Assembly: GCA_910890315.1 (NCBI GenBank)
Contig: CAJVGD010000002.1
Coordinates: 1,550,001 to 1,614,000, forward strand
Direction of reading: 5' to 3'
Source of the DNA: Serendipita indica DSM 11827
Taxonomy: Eukaryota > Basidiomycota > Agaricomycetes > Sebacinales > Serendipitaceae
DNA: 64,000 nucleotides
This document shows positions 42,265 through 53,923 of this stretch, one piece after another. The notes beneath the pieces are model-generated. The model worked only from the letters and a program-made list of their open reading frames with translations. It was not told the origin of the DNA and did not search any database. The first letter of the stretch is position 1, and every line of letters begins with the position of its first letter. The position numbers were made by a program, and so were the translations under genes.

Positions 42265-45150
42265 CGGAGATGGCAAGCAGAGACTGAGTGGCAATTTACT
42301 GCGATTTATGGGCAATTTTGGCGGACGGGGTGGTCGTGGTTGGAGGCCAAGTTGCAAAAGGCCCAAGTGGGCGGCGCAAAGACGTGATCCTAAGCCGGCA
42401 AGAGCGCGGGCAACGACGAAGAGCTAGTGGGAGAAATAGCAGACAAATTGTAGACGCAGATCGCAGACGCGGGGCGGGACTGAAAGAGCGGGTAGGTCAC
42501 ATTCAGCCTTTATACTCAATGATTCCTCCCAATGATGCCCTCCTTTATTCAATCGCCCTCGTATGTCTTCCTATCTGACTTTTGTGTGTTGGTGGCGTTG
42601 AATTCATTTTTCGCGGCCAGTCGACAGGGGTCTTGCCACAATCTCCGCTCCTCTCTCCTCTCTCGAGAATATCTGCGCCATTTTCCAGCGAGCCCAGACC
42701 GAAACCAGCCTCTGCCTCCTGCCTGGCCGCCAGAGGTGCGAGCAGCCATCTGCCGTCCTCGAAGCTTCTCCTCCAGGGACCCTCGGACCCTGAACCGGCA
42801 TTCTCGTACTCGTCATCAAATTTTTTGGGTCCTTTTCCTCTTCTTTTTTCCCCCTCTGCTGCGCAGAAGCGTTCAGCCGGCGCTTTACCGGTCCTCTCTC
42901 GTGTCTCGACGACGTCTCGTCCGGTCAAGTCGCGTAGCGCGGCGTGTCTGTTTGATTTCCTAATGCGTATTTTTCAATGATGGTGCTAGCTGAGCCGTGC
43001 CTGCTTGCCATATCACTCCCATATTCTCGAACATCTCTAGTTCTCACAGAAGGCACTGCTCCGCGGAGGAAACCTGGCAAACAGTTCAGGTCTCGCCCCC
43101 CATTTGTCCCCTCTCTCTCTCTCCCCGGCTTTGTGCAACCCAGCAAATATCTGGCCGCGTTCAAACCCTCACCGGCGCGCTGTCGGCGGAGATAGCAAGG
43201 TTCTCTCCACTGTTTCCGTCAAACTCTTCGACCCCTCAGCTCGGCACATCGCAACCCCCCAAAGTGCGCGTGAATTGTATGAGGATCCACAGTTGATGAC
43301 GGATCGTCAAGACCCATGATATGGCTCAACGGCCCCTGGCCCGCCCATACGCGGCCTCTGCAGTTCGGCAGCCTTGCACGCTAGCCAGCCACCAGTCACC
43401 CCTCCTGCTCCGAGCAGGAGTTGCCCGCTCGACAAAATGAAAACTCCTCCAGAGGTGGGCACCCTCCTCACATGCTCAGACACAAAATCGGCTCCAGGCC
43501 CACGTCCGGCAGAACCGCCCTTTCTCTGCTCGATCGTATCACCTCGACCCAGGGCAGCGTGCAGTGCTTCCGTCGTCCCTTTGTTGTCACCAAACCAGGA
43601 CAAGGCACGTAGGCTACCGTCTGGCATACGGTCCGCTGTCAAAGCGCTTGCTTCCATGGGAGCTGCCTTCCGAAGCCGCTCACTCCCCAACGGGTGATCC
43701 GCCTTTTTCGCTCGACAACGGACTTGATGCGTGTTTGTCATATTGAGACGGCTGGTGCATCGTGTACGCGAACGTCTAGACCGCTCAAAGGGTATCGCTC
43801 GCGGCTAATGGATACCTTCACCAAGTGAGATCTTCTTCCTAGCAGATTGGCACAATCAGGCGGGTTTCGCCTTTGATTCATGCTGAATATCATGTTTATT
43901 TGCTCAATACCCTAGCTGGCACCCAACCAATGCCTCGAGAACATTTAACAACCTCCGCCTCGTGTAACTCTGTTTTCTTGCTAGCTCATGCAATTTTGAG
44001 CGAATTTCTTCATCTTATAGATCTAAAGCTTTCCATTTTGATGGTAAATGCATTGTCAATGTGCAGAGGGCGGCATGCACGCGCTGCGGAGCTCGATGAG
44101 CAATATGCCCTCTGCACGCCTACCCAATGTCGTCCAGCCTGTCACACATGGATGCAAACCTCCATGTTACAAGTTTACGGATGCCGAGGTATCGTGGCAG
44201 CATAACCAAGACACTTGTAGGCTAGCGTAAGGCTCCCGACTTCACGCGGACGGCTTCTAGACGTGCACAAAAACCCTAATGGATCAGCACTCGACACAAT
44301 GAGGGTATGTTGGAGCAACAAGAGCACTGGCATTTGGGGGTGTTCGTTAGCCCTTCCAACGTCACCTTGGATGAATGAGCGTCGAGCGAGCCCACAGTAT
44401 TGGATATTGACGCGGATATTTGCTGAGGGATGAGAGAATGCACGCATGGGTCTCTGTGCCTCGTATTCCCCAGGAATATGACGGGTCCCTCCAGGACTCT
44501 AACCTTGTGCCGCATCTCGGGTATAATGAGCACTGCCGCCAGGCAAAAGAGGGCATTCAAGGCGAGTTCTTCCGATGACTGGAGATGGTCGAGCAAGGTT
44601 CAGATTCCAAGGGAATTTGCATTTCACGAAGTCATAAGGAACGATAGGACCCGTTGGGTTGTTGTTCTGTGTGGGCGTTCGTTTGACAACTCCGTTGTAT
44701 GGCCATTTATGTGATCCGATGTTTAAAAAGGTCATTCTTTGTCCCTCTGAGCGAGAAATCAAAATGGGCAATGCGATATAACGACGTCTAGGCGGAGACT
44801 CGGGCCATCCACGCTTCGTGTGTCAACGGTTTCCTGCGCGGAGAAGCAGAGGCTCCTTTGCGATGTCCTGGCAGACAATTCTCCGCGGTAGAGGCACTTG
44901 TGCTTCCCTAATCCTCGATTCTCTTGTCTCCAGGATTCCCTTGGGGAATTTTGCAAACATTTTCGACAGAGCGGACACGGTTACCCACTCGCTTGGCGTC
45001 GGGCAAGCAACCTTGACCTCCGACCATATTTGCGGCTGCGTTTTCGGACCCTTACGGTCGTCACCTCCAGTCTTTTCTCGTCGATAATTATCGCAAACCT
45101 GCAAATCTAGACAGACTTCAAGTCCCTTTACCTAGCGCAACCTCTCGACA
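42265..45150. other. Gene-poor region of about 2.9 kb
   Basis: The longest gene-free stretch in the window. The left third (42265-43300) is the HMG-gene upstream region, with pyrimidine-rich tracts (for example 42830-42870 and 43110-43125) that would suit long 5' leaders. Overlapping open frames on both strands (42545-42928, 42582-42980, 43307-43741) show no domain and appear to be by-products of GC-rich sequence. From 43800 on the sequence is more AT-rich. No RNA gene or repeat identified by eye. A long regulatory region, a long non-coding transcript or a decayed element are all possible. Confidence 0.4.
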
Positions 45151-46084
45151 ATGCTCGCCCGTCTTGCTGCTCCTCTTTTCCTTGCCCTCCTCGTCTCGGC
45201 CAAGCTCACAATCACCACCCCGGAGATTAAAGAGGTTGGTTTGATTTTTTTTCTGCAATTTTTCTGTCAACTTTTGCGACGATGGGGCACCCAGCGACGG
45301 CGAAGCATGGAGCGCTCTCACGCGCCGTGACTTCCAGTACCTAGCGGCGCTGCTCGTTACCCTCACACTCACGCGTCCATCACAACTTTTGACGAGCACG
45401 TGCTGACGTTCTCCAATCGTACAGTGTGAACCTGCAACGTTCCAAGTCGACGGTGGTACTGGCACCATTCTCCTGGATGGTGCGTTCAATCAACCTTCCA
45501 TTTACAAATAGATATCTAACGTTCTCCGTCATAATTTCGGCTACCCCACGTTTACGTTTCCGCGCTGCATTCTCGGGCGACGCCTACAGTTCTCCCATCC
45601 GAAAAGCCATGCGAGCATGACCCCATCCAACACGTAGACACCGGACTCAACGGTGGTGGTCAATATATCTTGCATCACACCCTCAAGGCCGGTACTTCTG
45701 TCGTTGTCATCGTCGACGACGCCCAAGGTGACGAAGGATGGTCAAACACGGTATGCACGCTTTCTTCTCGTTCTCCGTGCAGTCCCTGAGCTTTTTTTTT
45801 ACAACGCTAGATTGTTGTCGCCGCCTGCCCTTCTTCGTCTTCGACCTCCTCGACTTCGCGAACCTCGGGTACTGCGTACGTATCATTTCCCCGCCATAAT
45901 TGATTCCCCGAGTTGATGGAACTTCCATAGTTCTGTTGCTGGTACCTCGAGTACTCGTCGTCCGACTGCGAGTGTTGTTCCCGTGAACGCGGGAGATGAT
46001 TCGACCAACGGTGCGATTCCCGCCAAGGCCTCCTTTGGTGCTGGTGTTGTCGCGCTCGTGTCTGCTTTCGCCTTTTTGGCGTAA
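45151..46084 (+). CDS. GPI-anchored Ser/Thr-rich secreted protein
   Basis: Small extracellular protein of about 160 residues in five exons. Signal peptide MLARLAAPLFLALLVSA, then KLTITTPEIKE joined to CEPATFQVDGGTGTILLD. Next is a short beta-rich domain with Cys residues (PSEKPCEHDPIQHVDTGL, GGGQYILHHTLKAGTS, VVVIVDDAQGDEGWSNT). A Ser/Thr stalk (CPSSSSTSSTSRTSGT) precedes a C-terminal hydrophobic tail GAGVVALVSAFAFLA, preceded by small residues (NGAIPAKASFG). This is a typical GPI-attachment signal. The domain resembles the Kre9/Knh-like Ser-Thr-rich wall proteins common in fungi, although the similarity is loose. Likely at the plasma membrane or cell wall. Confidence 0.8.
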
Positions 46085-46676
46085 AGCACTTCGAGCATGA
46101 CCCGCGGTAGCAAGACGATGGAAAGCTCACCGCGTTTACGTGGACGTGTGACGAACCCCATCCCTTTTTATCTATATAGGACCGCATGAAGATGCGTCCT
46201 ATCTAATAGTCACCTCTCCCCTAGTGCCATATACCTTTTACCCTCGTCCCGGCGTCGCCTCTTCCTCACCCCTTTCATGGTTCATGATTGTCTTCCACAC
46301 CTCTGGAATGTTGTACTCGCACACTTCTTGCTCTTATCCCCAGAACAAGAATCCGGATGTCATACGGGCCATCTTCCCCCCCCCTTTTGGACCCTGCTGC
46401 CTCTCGGACGACTTTTTGTCGCTCCATCCGCTCTTTTACTTTGGATTTTGCCTTTTCGCACCTGCATATAGCTAGTCGCTGTCTTTTACAGCTTATGCAA
46501 CTAGATGAATTAGGCCCATGTTATATCAGTTGGTCTCTACCATCTTCTGCTCTACTTTATCACCTCGCCCACGCGCTCTCATTTCACAAAGTTTGAGATT
46601 TTTCAAGACTTCAAAGCAACTTTGAGTCTAGAACGCTTCAACATCTGGTCATTTTGAGAATTGGCTGCAAGCAACC
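46085..46676. other. Intergenic
   Basis: About 590 bp between two plus-strand genes; CT-rich near 46370-46400. Open frames at 46224-46596 look fortuitous. Confidence 0.45.
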
Positions 46677-48165
46677 ATGTGGTTCTCGCGCTCTAGTGGC
46701 CGTAAACATGGCAAGGGGCAACAAGAATATCCACCAACGACATCCTCACCGGTCAAACCGTTGTTGAACAACGAGGAGAACTACACCCTCTCTCGTTCAC
46801 GCGACTCGTCGCCTACCAAGGCTCGACTTGTAGAAACGCCTTCTTCATTTTCCACAATACACGGTCAAGGACAGCGGCCCGAATTTTCGAGATCTATAAC
46901 GACGCCCGTGTTCGGGTCGCCGCCGCCTGACGCGCTGAACTTGCTCGACTCGGGTGCTCCTTCCGCGCCGCGATTAAGCATCTCTTCATCCAATGCTGGA
47001 AACCGTGATGCACCGTCTAGTCCTACCGTGGGTGCCTCGAATCGGTTTCTACACCCTGGAGGCTTCCTCCAGCCGCCGCCATCGGCGCGTTCTCTGAGAA
47101 ATCCATCGTACACGAATCTAATCGGAGAAGACGAGGCGGAAGGTGGGGATAGGTTGTTTGATGCGTTTACCGGACGGCCGTTGGCGACGATGAACCCTAT
47201 GCGGGGTGGTGGTGCTGATGCGTTGCCGACTATTCATCAAATTGGAAGCGATTTAGAGGTCATTGGGCCCAGCAATGGCGCGGCAGGAGGGGGACACAAG
47301 CATCGAGGTAGTGGGGAGATGGAGGATCCTGCCAGGGTCCAAATGTGGGAATACCTCTCCAAGATACGGACACTGCAAGCGGAAGTGGCCGCGTTGCATT
47401 TCGCTATGGACGGTCAAGCACTAGGGGATCCGTGGGGTGCAGCTAGGACCGGTGGGAGGTCACGCAGCGGAAGCGTGAACAACCTCAACAAGGATGCAAG
47501 AGCGGGGTTTGTTGAGAAGAATTCATCGGCTCCAAAGGTGGCTATACCCACCGAGCCGTTACTCGTGAGGTCAAAGACGCGAGGGGGGAGCAACGACTCA
47601 GATGAGGAGAGAGGAGAGGATAAGAAAGCGAAAATCGAAGAAGATTTTCAGGCTCTCGATAAGATGTACGAGGACAAGCAAGACGTCCTAACCTCGGTTA
47701 CCACAAAGGTACGCGGGACCGTGATTTCCAGATTACTTTGCTCAATGTTTACAGCTCAAAGAGCTCGCTTCAGCGGTGCGAGCGTATCATGAGCTCGAGA
47801 ACCCCATAATCAATCCTACATCGCGGCATAATACCCTCGAGTCGCATGGCCATGTGTTTTACGACAGTCCAGCGGCAATCTCTACCAGCAATTCGTCTCC
47901 TGTCAAGAAACCAATCACTATCGAGTCGTCGCGGGCGGTTCCAAGACTCTCCTTGGCCCCGATCCTCACAGCATCCCCTTCGTCGTCTCTTCCACCGAGT
48001 CCACTATCCAAGCCTCATAATCACCAAACGCAAGTTCCACCAAGGGCCCGACGAACTTCGCTGGAGATGGGTGCCGGAGGAGGTCCACATCACTATACCC
48101 CTATATCCCCCGGAACGCCTGGACCACAGGCGTTTCCTCTTCCCCCTCAATCACCAAAACGATAA
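46677..48165 (+). CDS. Conserved basidiomycete-type protein with short coiled coil, unknown function
   Basis: Two exons joined at an intron of about 48 nt (after SVTTK near 47709, resuming LKELASAVRAYHELE). About 480 residues. The basic N-terminus MWFSRSSGRKHGKG precedes a Ser/Pro-rich disordered part. The middle holds a more ordered patch: LFDAFTGRPLATMNP, DPARVQMWEYLSKIRTLQ and AEVAALHFAMDGQ, likely helical. It is followed by DFQALDKMYEDKQDVLTSV and the second-exon helix, together a plausible coiled coil. The tail is Pro/Ser-rich. No enzyme motif, signal peptide or membrane segment. I do not recognise a named family. Confidence 0.75.
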
Positions 48166-48293
48166 CAAGATATCCTCTTTGACGTGTACTCTTTGCTTGT
48201 TGTCGCGAGTGGTATTGTTTGGCCAAAGCAGTGTTCGTTTCGTTTCGTCCACGCCTTCCAGAGGACGCGTATCCTGCCTACCAGACAACTAAA

Positions 48294-49873
48294 ATGAGCC
48301 AAAACAACGCAGAAACTGCACATATGTCGCGTCCAGACGCGTTAGAAGCGCGCCAAAACGCATATGACTCGTGCAACACGGTTAAGACGCCCGTAGAGGC
48401 GACAGAAACTCCTGTTGACGCGTCCAATGGGTCTAATGGATCATCAAGAGCAGATGAGGCGGCTTCTTCTGGTCCCACAACGTCACCCGACGTCGACAGT
48501 GTGATCCATCGCCATCCCAAGATGACGACCAGGAGCAATAAGTCGGCCGTGCTGGCGTCAGCGGACAGCGTGGATGATTTCAAGAGAGCACGAACAAAAT
48601 TTACGAGCGAACAGATTCGTGAGCTCGAGGCTTTCTTTGCTCAGCAAGGTCCGCACCCAACACGAACGCAGCGTCTTGCCATGGCCGAAAAACTCCAAAT
48701 GTTAGTCATGTTCCCTACGATCATCATTGATAATGCTCGATGCTAATAGCTATACTCAGCCCGCCACGCGTTGTGCAGATCTACCTACAGAACCGCCGCC
48801 AGCGAGATGCAAAAAACAAAAATGCAGCGGCTACTGCAAATTCTGCAAAGGAAAAGGCTAAAATATCCATCGCGGGTACGCGATTGAGTGCCCAGGCGGG
48901 CGTAACGGAACCCACCGAGAACGCTGTAACCGTGGAACACGCGTCTGCTTCTGCGATAGGCAACTTGTCTATTCTCAAAGAGCATGGTATCCAATTTTCC
49001 AGTGATGTCTTGGAATCAACGCGCTCCTTCGAGGGGCTTTCGGGGCATTCCACTTTCACCTTTTCATCCTCCCCAAATACCGTTTCGCTCAACCTTGACG
49101 AGCTCGAAACACCTTCTCGCCCGGCCTCTCAACTATTTGTGGCGGGTACGGGCCGACGAGCGACGCAAAACGACCTCTACCTTAACAACAAACTCTGGAC
49201 GCGTATCCTCTCCTCTCCTCCCTCACCCGCTACCTCCAGAAAACGACTCTACGAGACACTTCGACAGTCTTTCCTCGCCCAACCGACCGAACCCAAAGGT
49301 CGTGAATCTTCGGAAAGTTCTCGTCCAGCCGCCGGTGCACTCGAGACCGTTGGCGTCAACCTGCCAGCCAATGAGGGCAAGTCTTTGGAGCGAAAGTCGT
49401 CCAAGATTGACCTGGCATGTGCTATTGCACGCGATGTCAAGGTTGGCGCCAAACCGACCGCTCCTCTCAAGGTCAGCGAGTCGCACCACATCGAAAGTGG
49501 GCGCCCTCGAACCGCGTCTGGCGTCAAGCGTTTACGAGAGGAAACGAATGAGAACGAAGCGCCGCGCAAGCGGACGGCGTCACTGACCTGGTCGGCTCGT
49601 GTCGCCACTCCGGTTGCTTCCAAAGCTGGATCCGCGACCGAAGGTCTTTCTACACCGGAAAACACGATTGCTTCCAGCTCTCCTGGTTCCTCAGTCGCGC
49701 CTTCGGTCTCGTCATCAGCCACGCTGTACCCTGATCCAATCCAGGGGTTGCATTCCTCTGCGTACAAGGAGCTCCCTCAGAGCGTTTCTCCGGTGGTTCA
49801 GAGAATCGATGCTCTCAGCGAATTGGAAGCAAACGCCGCGTTGGTCTTAGCCCTGCTGCCCTATAACGTCTGA
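48294..49873 (+). CDS. Homeodomain transcription factor with non-canonical recognition helix
   Basis: About 500 residues in two exons. The homeodomain lies near residues 98-157: RARTKFTSEQIRELEAFFAQ, QGPHPTRTQRLAMAEKLQ, then over the intron (about 48701-48760) I-PPRVVQIYLQNRRQRDAKNK. The canonical helix-3 core is W-F-x-N-R-R; here W48-F49 read Y-L, while the DNA-contacting Asn51, Arg52 and Arg53 are kept. The exon junction restores LQIPPRVVQ in phase, so the substitution is not a splicing artefact. The N-terminus is Ser/Asp-rich; the C-terminus is long and disordered with several basic patches. No alpha-class (TALE) three-residue insertion. Unlike the paired HD1/HD2 mating genes, it stands alone, so a mating-type role is not supported. 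Confidence 0.85.
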
Positions 49874-51619
49874 TGGGTCAGCCCCTTTGAAATCTACAGA
49901 GTCATCTGCGCACCATCTTACTGGATTCTGTTGGAGTGTTAGATACCGAATTGTCTGCTAGACTGTTGTGCCATGTGTAATACATTAAGCTGTTCACTTT
50001 TCTGAAAAGAAAAAGACTTGTAAAGGAGTCACAAGACCTTCTGATCGGGGCCTCATATCGGTAGTAAAGCGTTGGTAAAACTTGAACCAGTCCATAGACT
50101 TCCTTAAGTCCGGCCGGAAGTTTTAGCTGCTCAGAGTGTGTTCGAATGATGCTTTGGTGTGACATGGAGATAAGCAGTTGACTTCTGAATACGGGTTAGG
50201 GCCCTCCGCGAGGAAGACGTCAAGAGATTGGGACCAGATAACACGAAATGCTGACTGTGGAATCTCATGCCTATTCTTCAGCCACGAGTGTCTTCCAAAT
50301 TACTTTATCAGCAACTTAGCCGTGCAAGCGGGCCGCTCGTCGTGCACAGGATGTCCAGGCAAAGCTAGTGGGAGTTTGGAGCCTTGTGTTGCTTGTGCGC
50401 AATACGATTCGTTAGTAAGGTGGAACAGTGGCAAAAGATGATCACTAGCGTGTTCGTTTCTTCTGGTCCGTCAGCTCTTGTTATTGCATGCGATGGTGAC
50501 TCTAAATAGCCACCTATTAGCTCTCGGCGATATGGTAGCTCCCATGCCATGAGCAAGAGCGCCCAGCGAGCGCTCAGCTCACCCTCATGATCCATTAACT
50601 GTCGCTAACGATCGTGAACTTCCGGAACAGATCTTACGCAATCTTTTCACTCTAAAATGTCTGATTAATTTCCTTCTTGCGTCATCCCAGCGCCTGGAAC
50701 GGCCCAAACAACCCTTGGCGTGAATATGCAGAGGCCGACATTTCCTCGCCAGTCAGGTCTCCATCAAAGGGACCTCAATAACCCTCTGAACCTGCGCTTT
50801 GATGGTTTTCTAGAGCCCGACTGGCCGTGGTCGACACCCGAATCCCTCGCTCTCGGATAGAACCCTTCATCGATCGCGAAACCACGCCGTCTGCGCGTTA
50901 AAGTGTTTGGTCAGCTTCAGGTGCCGAGGACGGAGAAAGCTGTCTCATCAATCATCATTCACTGCGGCTGCCATGTCTCCCACCGGAATCCTCCCGATCC
51001 ACGAGCGCATCCGTGGCTACAAGAGGATCAATGATACGTACATACTATCTGATGCTACTAGTATCTAGCACCATGACACAGTAGGCCATAACAAGTTAGA
51101 GGCCCAGCGTCATATTTATTCCTATGCCCTACCTGTCCAGGTCATTGATGATCGTACGGCGCTCAATACCCGAGATGAAGGTACAAATATGCAAGAATGG
51201 AGCGCTGAAACGCGTCAAATCCACTGGCCGATAGCTCCTCCTGCGCGCTTGGCCAACCACGCCTCATCTCCTACAAGTTCTGAGAGACACGTCAATACAG
51301 GGTCGTTCAACGGATCATAGATGATGGCGACAAGGTACATTCAACTCGTGGATGACTGATGGTGCGCCGCGCGGCTCCTCGTATTGCTTGGGCCCCTTGC
51401 TCACCGTTTATGATAGCGCACGACGCGATGTTACCGGCCGTTTCTGTGTCTCCGTGGTTTCAATTATGGGAAAGACGCGAATTTCTGTGTTGTTCTAGCG
51501 CTATATACGTCGTACGGGACCGGCGAAGGTATAAAGAGGGTGCGCAGACTCTCGTCGAGCAATCATCTAGTCTTACATCTCGCGTACTATCTCCCTCTGT
51601 AATATCTTGCAAGGAAATT
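49874..51619. other. Intergenic with a possible small uncalled gene near 50973-51320
   Basis: About 1.75 kb. Most shows nothing. From ATG 50973 (MSPTGILPIHERI) one frame stays open except for one stop in a short intron-like stretch. It continues as HNKLEAQRHIYSYALPVQVI and QEWSAETRQIHWPIAPPARL to a stop at about 51320. An intron from 51006 to 51080 would join the parts, but no family is recognisable. I leave it uncalled. The region 51330-51600 contains the promoter of the next gene. Confidence 0.35.
51530..51537 (+). promoter_or_regulatory. TATA box of the first dsRBM gene
   Basis: TATAAAGA lies 90 nt upstream of the ATG at 51620, a typical distance for this organism's compact leaders. Confidence 0.45.
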
Positions 51620-52007
51620 ATGAGCCAAGGTGGTGAGTGGGTAGGCATTGACCACGGTTCACAAACCCATACTTGACAGGACCAACCAGCTGGCGTCAAG
51701 CGCTCAACAACGAACTCCAACGCCCTGGTTAGTCACTATTTGGTCTTACATAAACGTTTACTGACGAGTTATAGGCGTAAATAAAGCGGTCGAGTACAGG
51801 TGTACGGCTGACGGACCACTTCATCAGCAATTATGGACTGCAATTGCATATAGTAGGTCTTGTGCCACTGATTGGTACAACATGAGTTCACAATCCTGGA
51901 TAGTTGACGGCGAAGAGTATGGTATCGGGGAGAGGCTCCTGTCCAAAGATGGAGCAAAGGAGCAGGCCGCGAAGAGTGCCTATCTTCGGTATATGAAACC
52001 TCACTAG
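51620..52007 (+). CDS. Mini double-stranded-RNA-binding protein A (single dsRBM)
   Basis: Four exons encode only about 80 residues. The pieces are MSQG, then GPTSWRQALNNELQRPG, then VNKAVEYRCTADGPLHQQLW with TAIAYI, then DGEEYGIGERLLSKDGAKEQ and AAKSAYLRYMKPH. This is an alpha-beta-beta-beta-alpha dsRBM over almost its whole length. It has the helix-1 signature W-x-x-x-L-N-x-x-x-Q, the loop-2 GPLH (consensus GPxH, minor groove), and the helix-2 start SKDGAK-x-x-AA (consensus SKKxAKxxAA; one contact Lys is replaced by Asp). All splice sites are canonical GT/AG and phases match. No other domain is present, so it must act alone, as a dimer, or as a partner of another protein. It lies 645 bp from a second protein of the same kind. 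Confidence 0.8.
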
Positions 52008-52651
52008 ACCCGATAGCATCGGGAGCCGTGGCCGTAGATCCGCATCAGACAGCCACCTCGAGCAGGACGTTCTCCCCTCCCACACCATTCTCTAACCATT
52101 CCCTGTTTATTCATTCCCTGTTTATTTAATCGCCTTTTGCAATATTTATCTTGGCCTAGTCACTCATCCAAGGTGCCGTCTCTCCGGCGTTGGCCTTGTA
52201 CGCTCGCGTACCGGGTCGCTAGATGGAACGAGGCAGCTCCTTTGGCTAATTACTGAGTAGTCCTAGTGTTTCCGTCGCCGCGCCGCCCGCTTTGCACAGC
52301 GACTCGAGGCGGGATCATGTCGGCGAACATCAGTGTAAGTCGGCGCATGGCGATGATTGGGCTCCAAATAGCTGTGAATTAAATGATGTCAAGGTGGCAT
52401 CGTGGTTAGTATCGGTCGAAATCCGCTCCGCAAGCTACGCCTCTTTCGAGAAGCGTGGATAGAGCCAAGGGGCTCGGAGCTTGAGTCGCTGTGTTCCCAA
52501 AGATGATTCCGAGATGTGTACGGTGGCGATACACCCTAAGGAAAGCTGCCTCGTTTCCCTTCGACTCTCATCCTTTAAAACGAGCATGGGCGCACAAACT
52601 CGATGACCGTACTCCTCCCTCCTTTTACGCCTTTCGTTTCTTTCGCTTCGA
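52008..52651. other. Spacer between the two dsRBM genes
   Basis: About 645 bp. A 15-bp word, CATTCCCTGTTTATT, is repeated in tandem at about 52097-52127. A string resembling a tRNA D-arm (GGCATCGTGGTTAG, about 52396) has no matching T-arm or acceptor stem. Otherwise this is the promoter of the next gene. Confidence 0.45.
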
Positions 52652-53189
52652 ATGAGCTACTATTATGCAGGTCAGCCATCTTACCCAGCGCGCACCGCGC
52701 ACACGACCAGTCCTCTGACCACCGGTTCAGCCGTAGCGTATCCAACGTCTTCTTCCTCTTCACACTACCGTTCATCTTCTTCAACGCAGCAGCAGCCAAC
52801 CACGTATCGAATGGCTCTGAACGAGTACCTCCAGCAATTGCGGCGACAAAACGAGGTCAGCTGGTCAGAGAGTTGCGAGGGTCGTCGCGAGCGTCCACAT
52901 TGGACAGTTACTTGCCGAAGTGAGTACTCTTCCTTTTGTTCACTGGCTATATACTAACGGGATCCCAGTTTCCAATGTCGAGTACGGCTCCGGCCGCGCT
53001 TTGACAAAGGCTAGAGCAAAGGAGCTCGCAGCAAAGGAGGCTCTCGAGGCTCTACAACGACAAGCGACTTATGCTGCTCAATGGCAAACCGCCTGTTCCA
53101 CTTATCCAACAACTTCGAATTATCCTACCACATACTATTACCAGGCCCAACAGTATCCAACCAGCTATTATCAATACTATACAAGATAG
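52652..53189 (+). CDS. Mini double-stranded-RNA-binding protein B (single dsRBM, Tyr/Gln-rich flanks)
   Basis: Two exons, about 160 residues; the intron (about 52920-52970) splits the dsRBM. The N-terminus is Ser/Tyr/Thr/Gln-rich (MSYYYAGQPSYPARTAHTTS). The dsRBM follows: YRMALNEYLQQLRRQNEVSW, GRRERPHWTVTCRISNVEYG, then SGRALTKARAKELAAKEALE. Helix 2 keeps K-x-x-AK-x-x-AA. The loop-2 motif is RPHW rather than GPxH. The C-terminus is a Tyr/Gln/Pro tail (TTYYYQAQQYPTSYYQYY), the composition of low-complexity segments that drive condensate or prion-like assembly. Domain order (disordered, dsRBM, disordered) differs from protein A, and the two dsRBMs are clearly diverged. Confidence 0.82.
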
Positions 53190-53923
53190 ATTAGTCCACA
53201 GACGTTATGGGTTTCAAGTCTTACTATATCGTTATCTATTGGATTCTCATTACGACTCTTAATGTAGCATAGTCAATCATTCATACCAAGAGAAGAACTT
53301 CTCCACTCGACGTGCTAGTTCATTTCGCGCGAGACGTGCGACGCAGACCCTAACTTTCACAAAGCGACGCCCATACATAGTTCAGATCGCGCATGTTCTA
53401 GATAGCCGATCCAAGAATTGTTGATCCCGTATTCTTTCATTTTTTCTGTTCGGCCTATCGTGGAAGAGCCCACCAAGTGGCAAGCTCCTCTTACCACGTA
53501 TTGAAGTTGCATAACTTGTCGAGGAGCATGAATATTAAGTCCAAAACACAATCAAATAAAGGGTCAGAGGGATCAGGTTTATAAAATAGAGGATCGTTGC
53601 TGAAGAAGTATGGCTCGAAGTTCTTCCTCCAGGAGAGGATCACTCCTGGCGTTCAAGGTGGCAAACTGTGAGACGAAGATAAGGGAGAGTCCAAGAGGTG
53701 AAGTGCCACCTTTGGATCTCCTTCACCCATGTCACTACATGTATCTAATTAATACTACATTTGGTCTATCAACGAGTCACCAAATCACACAAACCACCTC
53801 ACGGCTGTGATACTGGCTCCATGAAGGTTGGTTTCTGGCTTATGGTGCTGATCATGAGGTGGTTAGCAAGCTTGCAAGTGTTCCGGGATTCGGAACCATA
53901 GCCGTTGCGCCCTAGAATTTCCA
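53190..53923. other. Intergenic
   Basis: About 730 bp. A TATA-like TTATAAAATA lies at 53579-53588, followed by a 66-codon open frame at 53610-53810 without a recognisable domain. AT content is higher than in the flanking genes. Confidence 0.4.

Noticed and set aside
42545-42980. Overlapping open frames on both strands upstream of the HMG-box gene
   Set aside because: Open in several frames at once, as expected of GC-rich non-coding DNA; no conserved motif.
43307-43741. 144-codon minus-strand open frame
   Set aside because: Low-complexity Gly/Ala composition, an equally long frame on the other strand, no recognisable domain.
52390-52470. tRNA-like D-arm string GGCATCGTGGTTAG
   Set aside because: No T-arm consensus (GGTTCGAATCC) at the right distance, no acceptor stem pairing, no B box.
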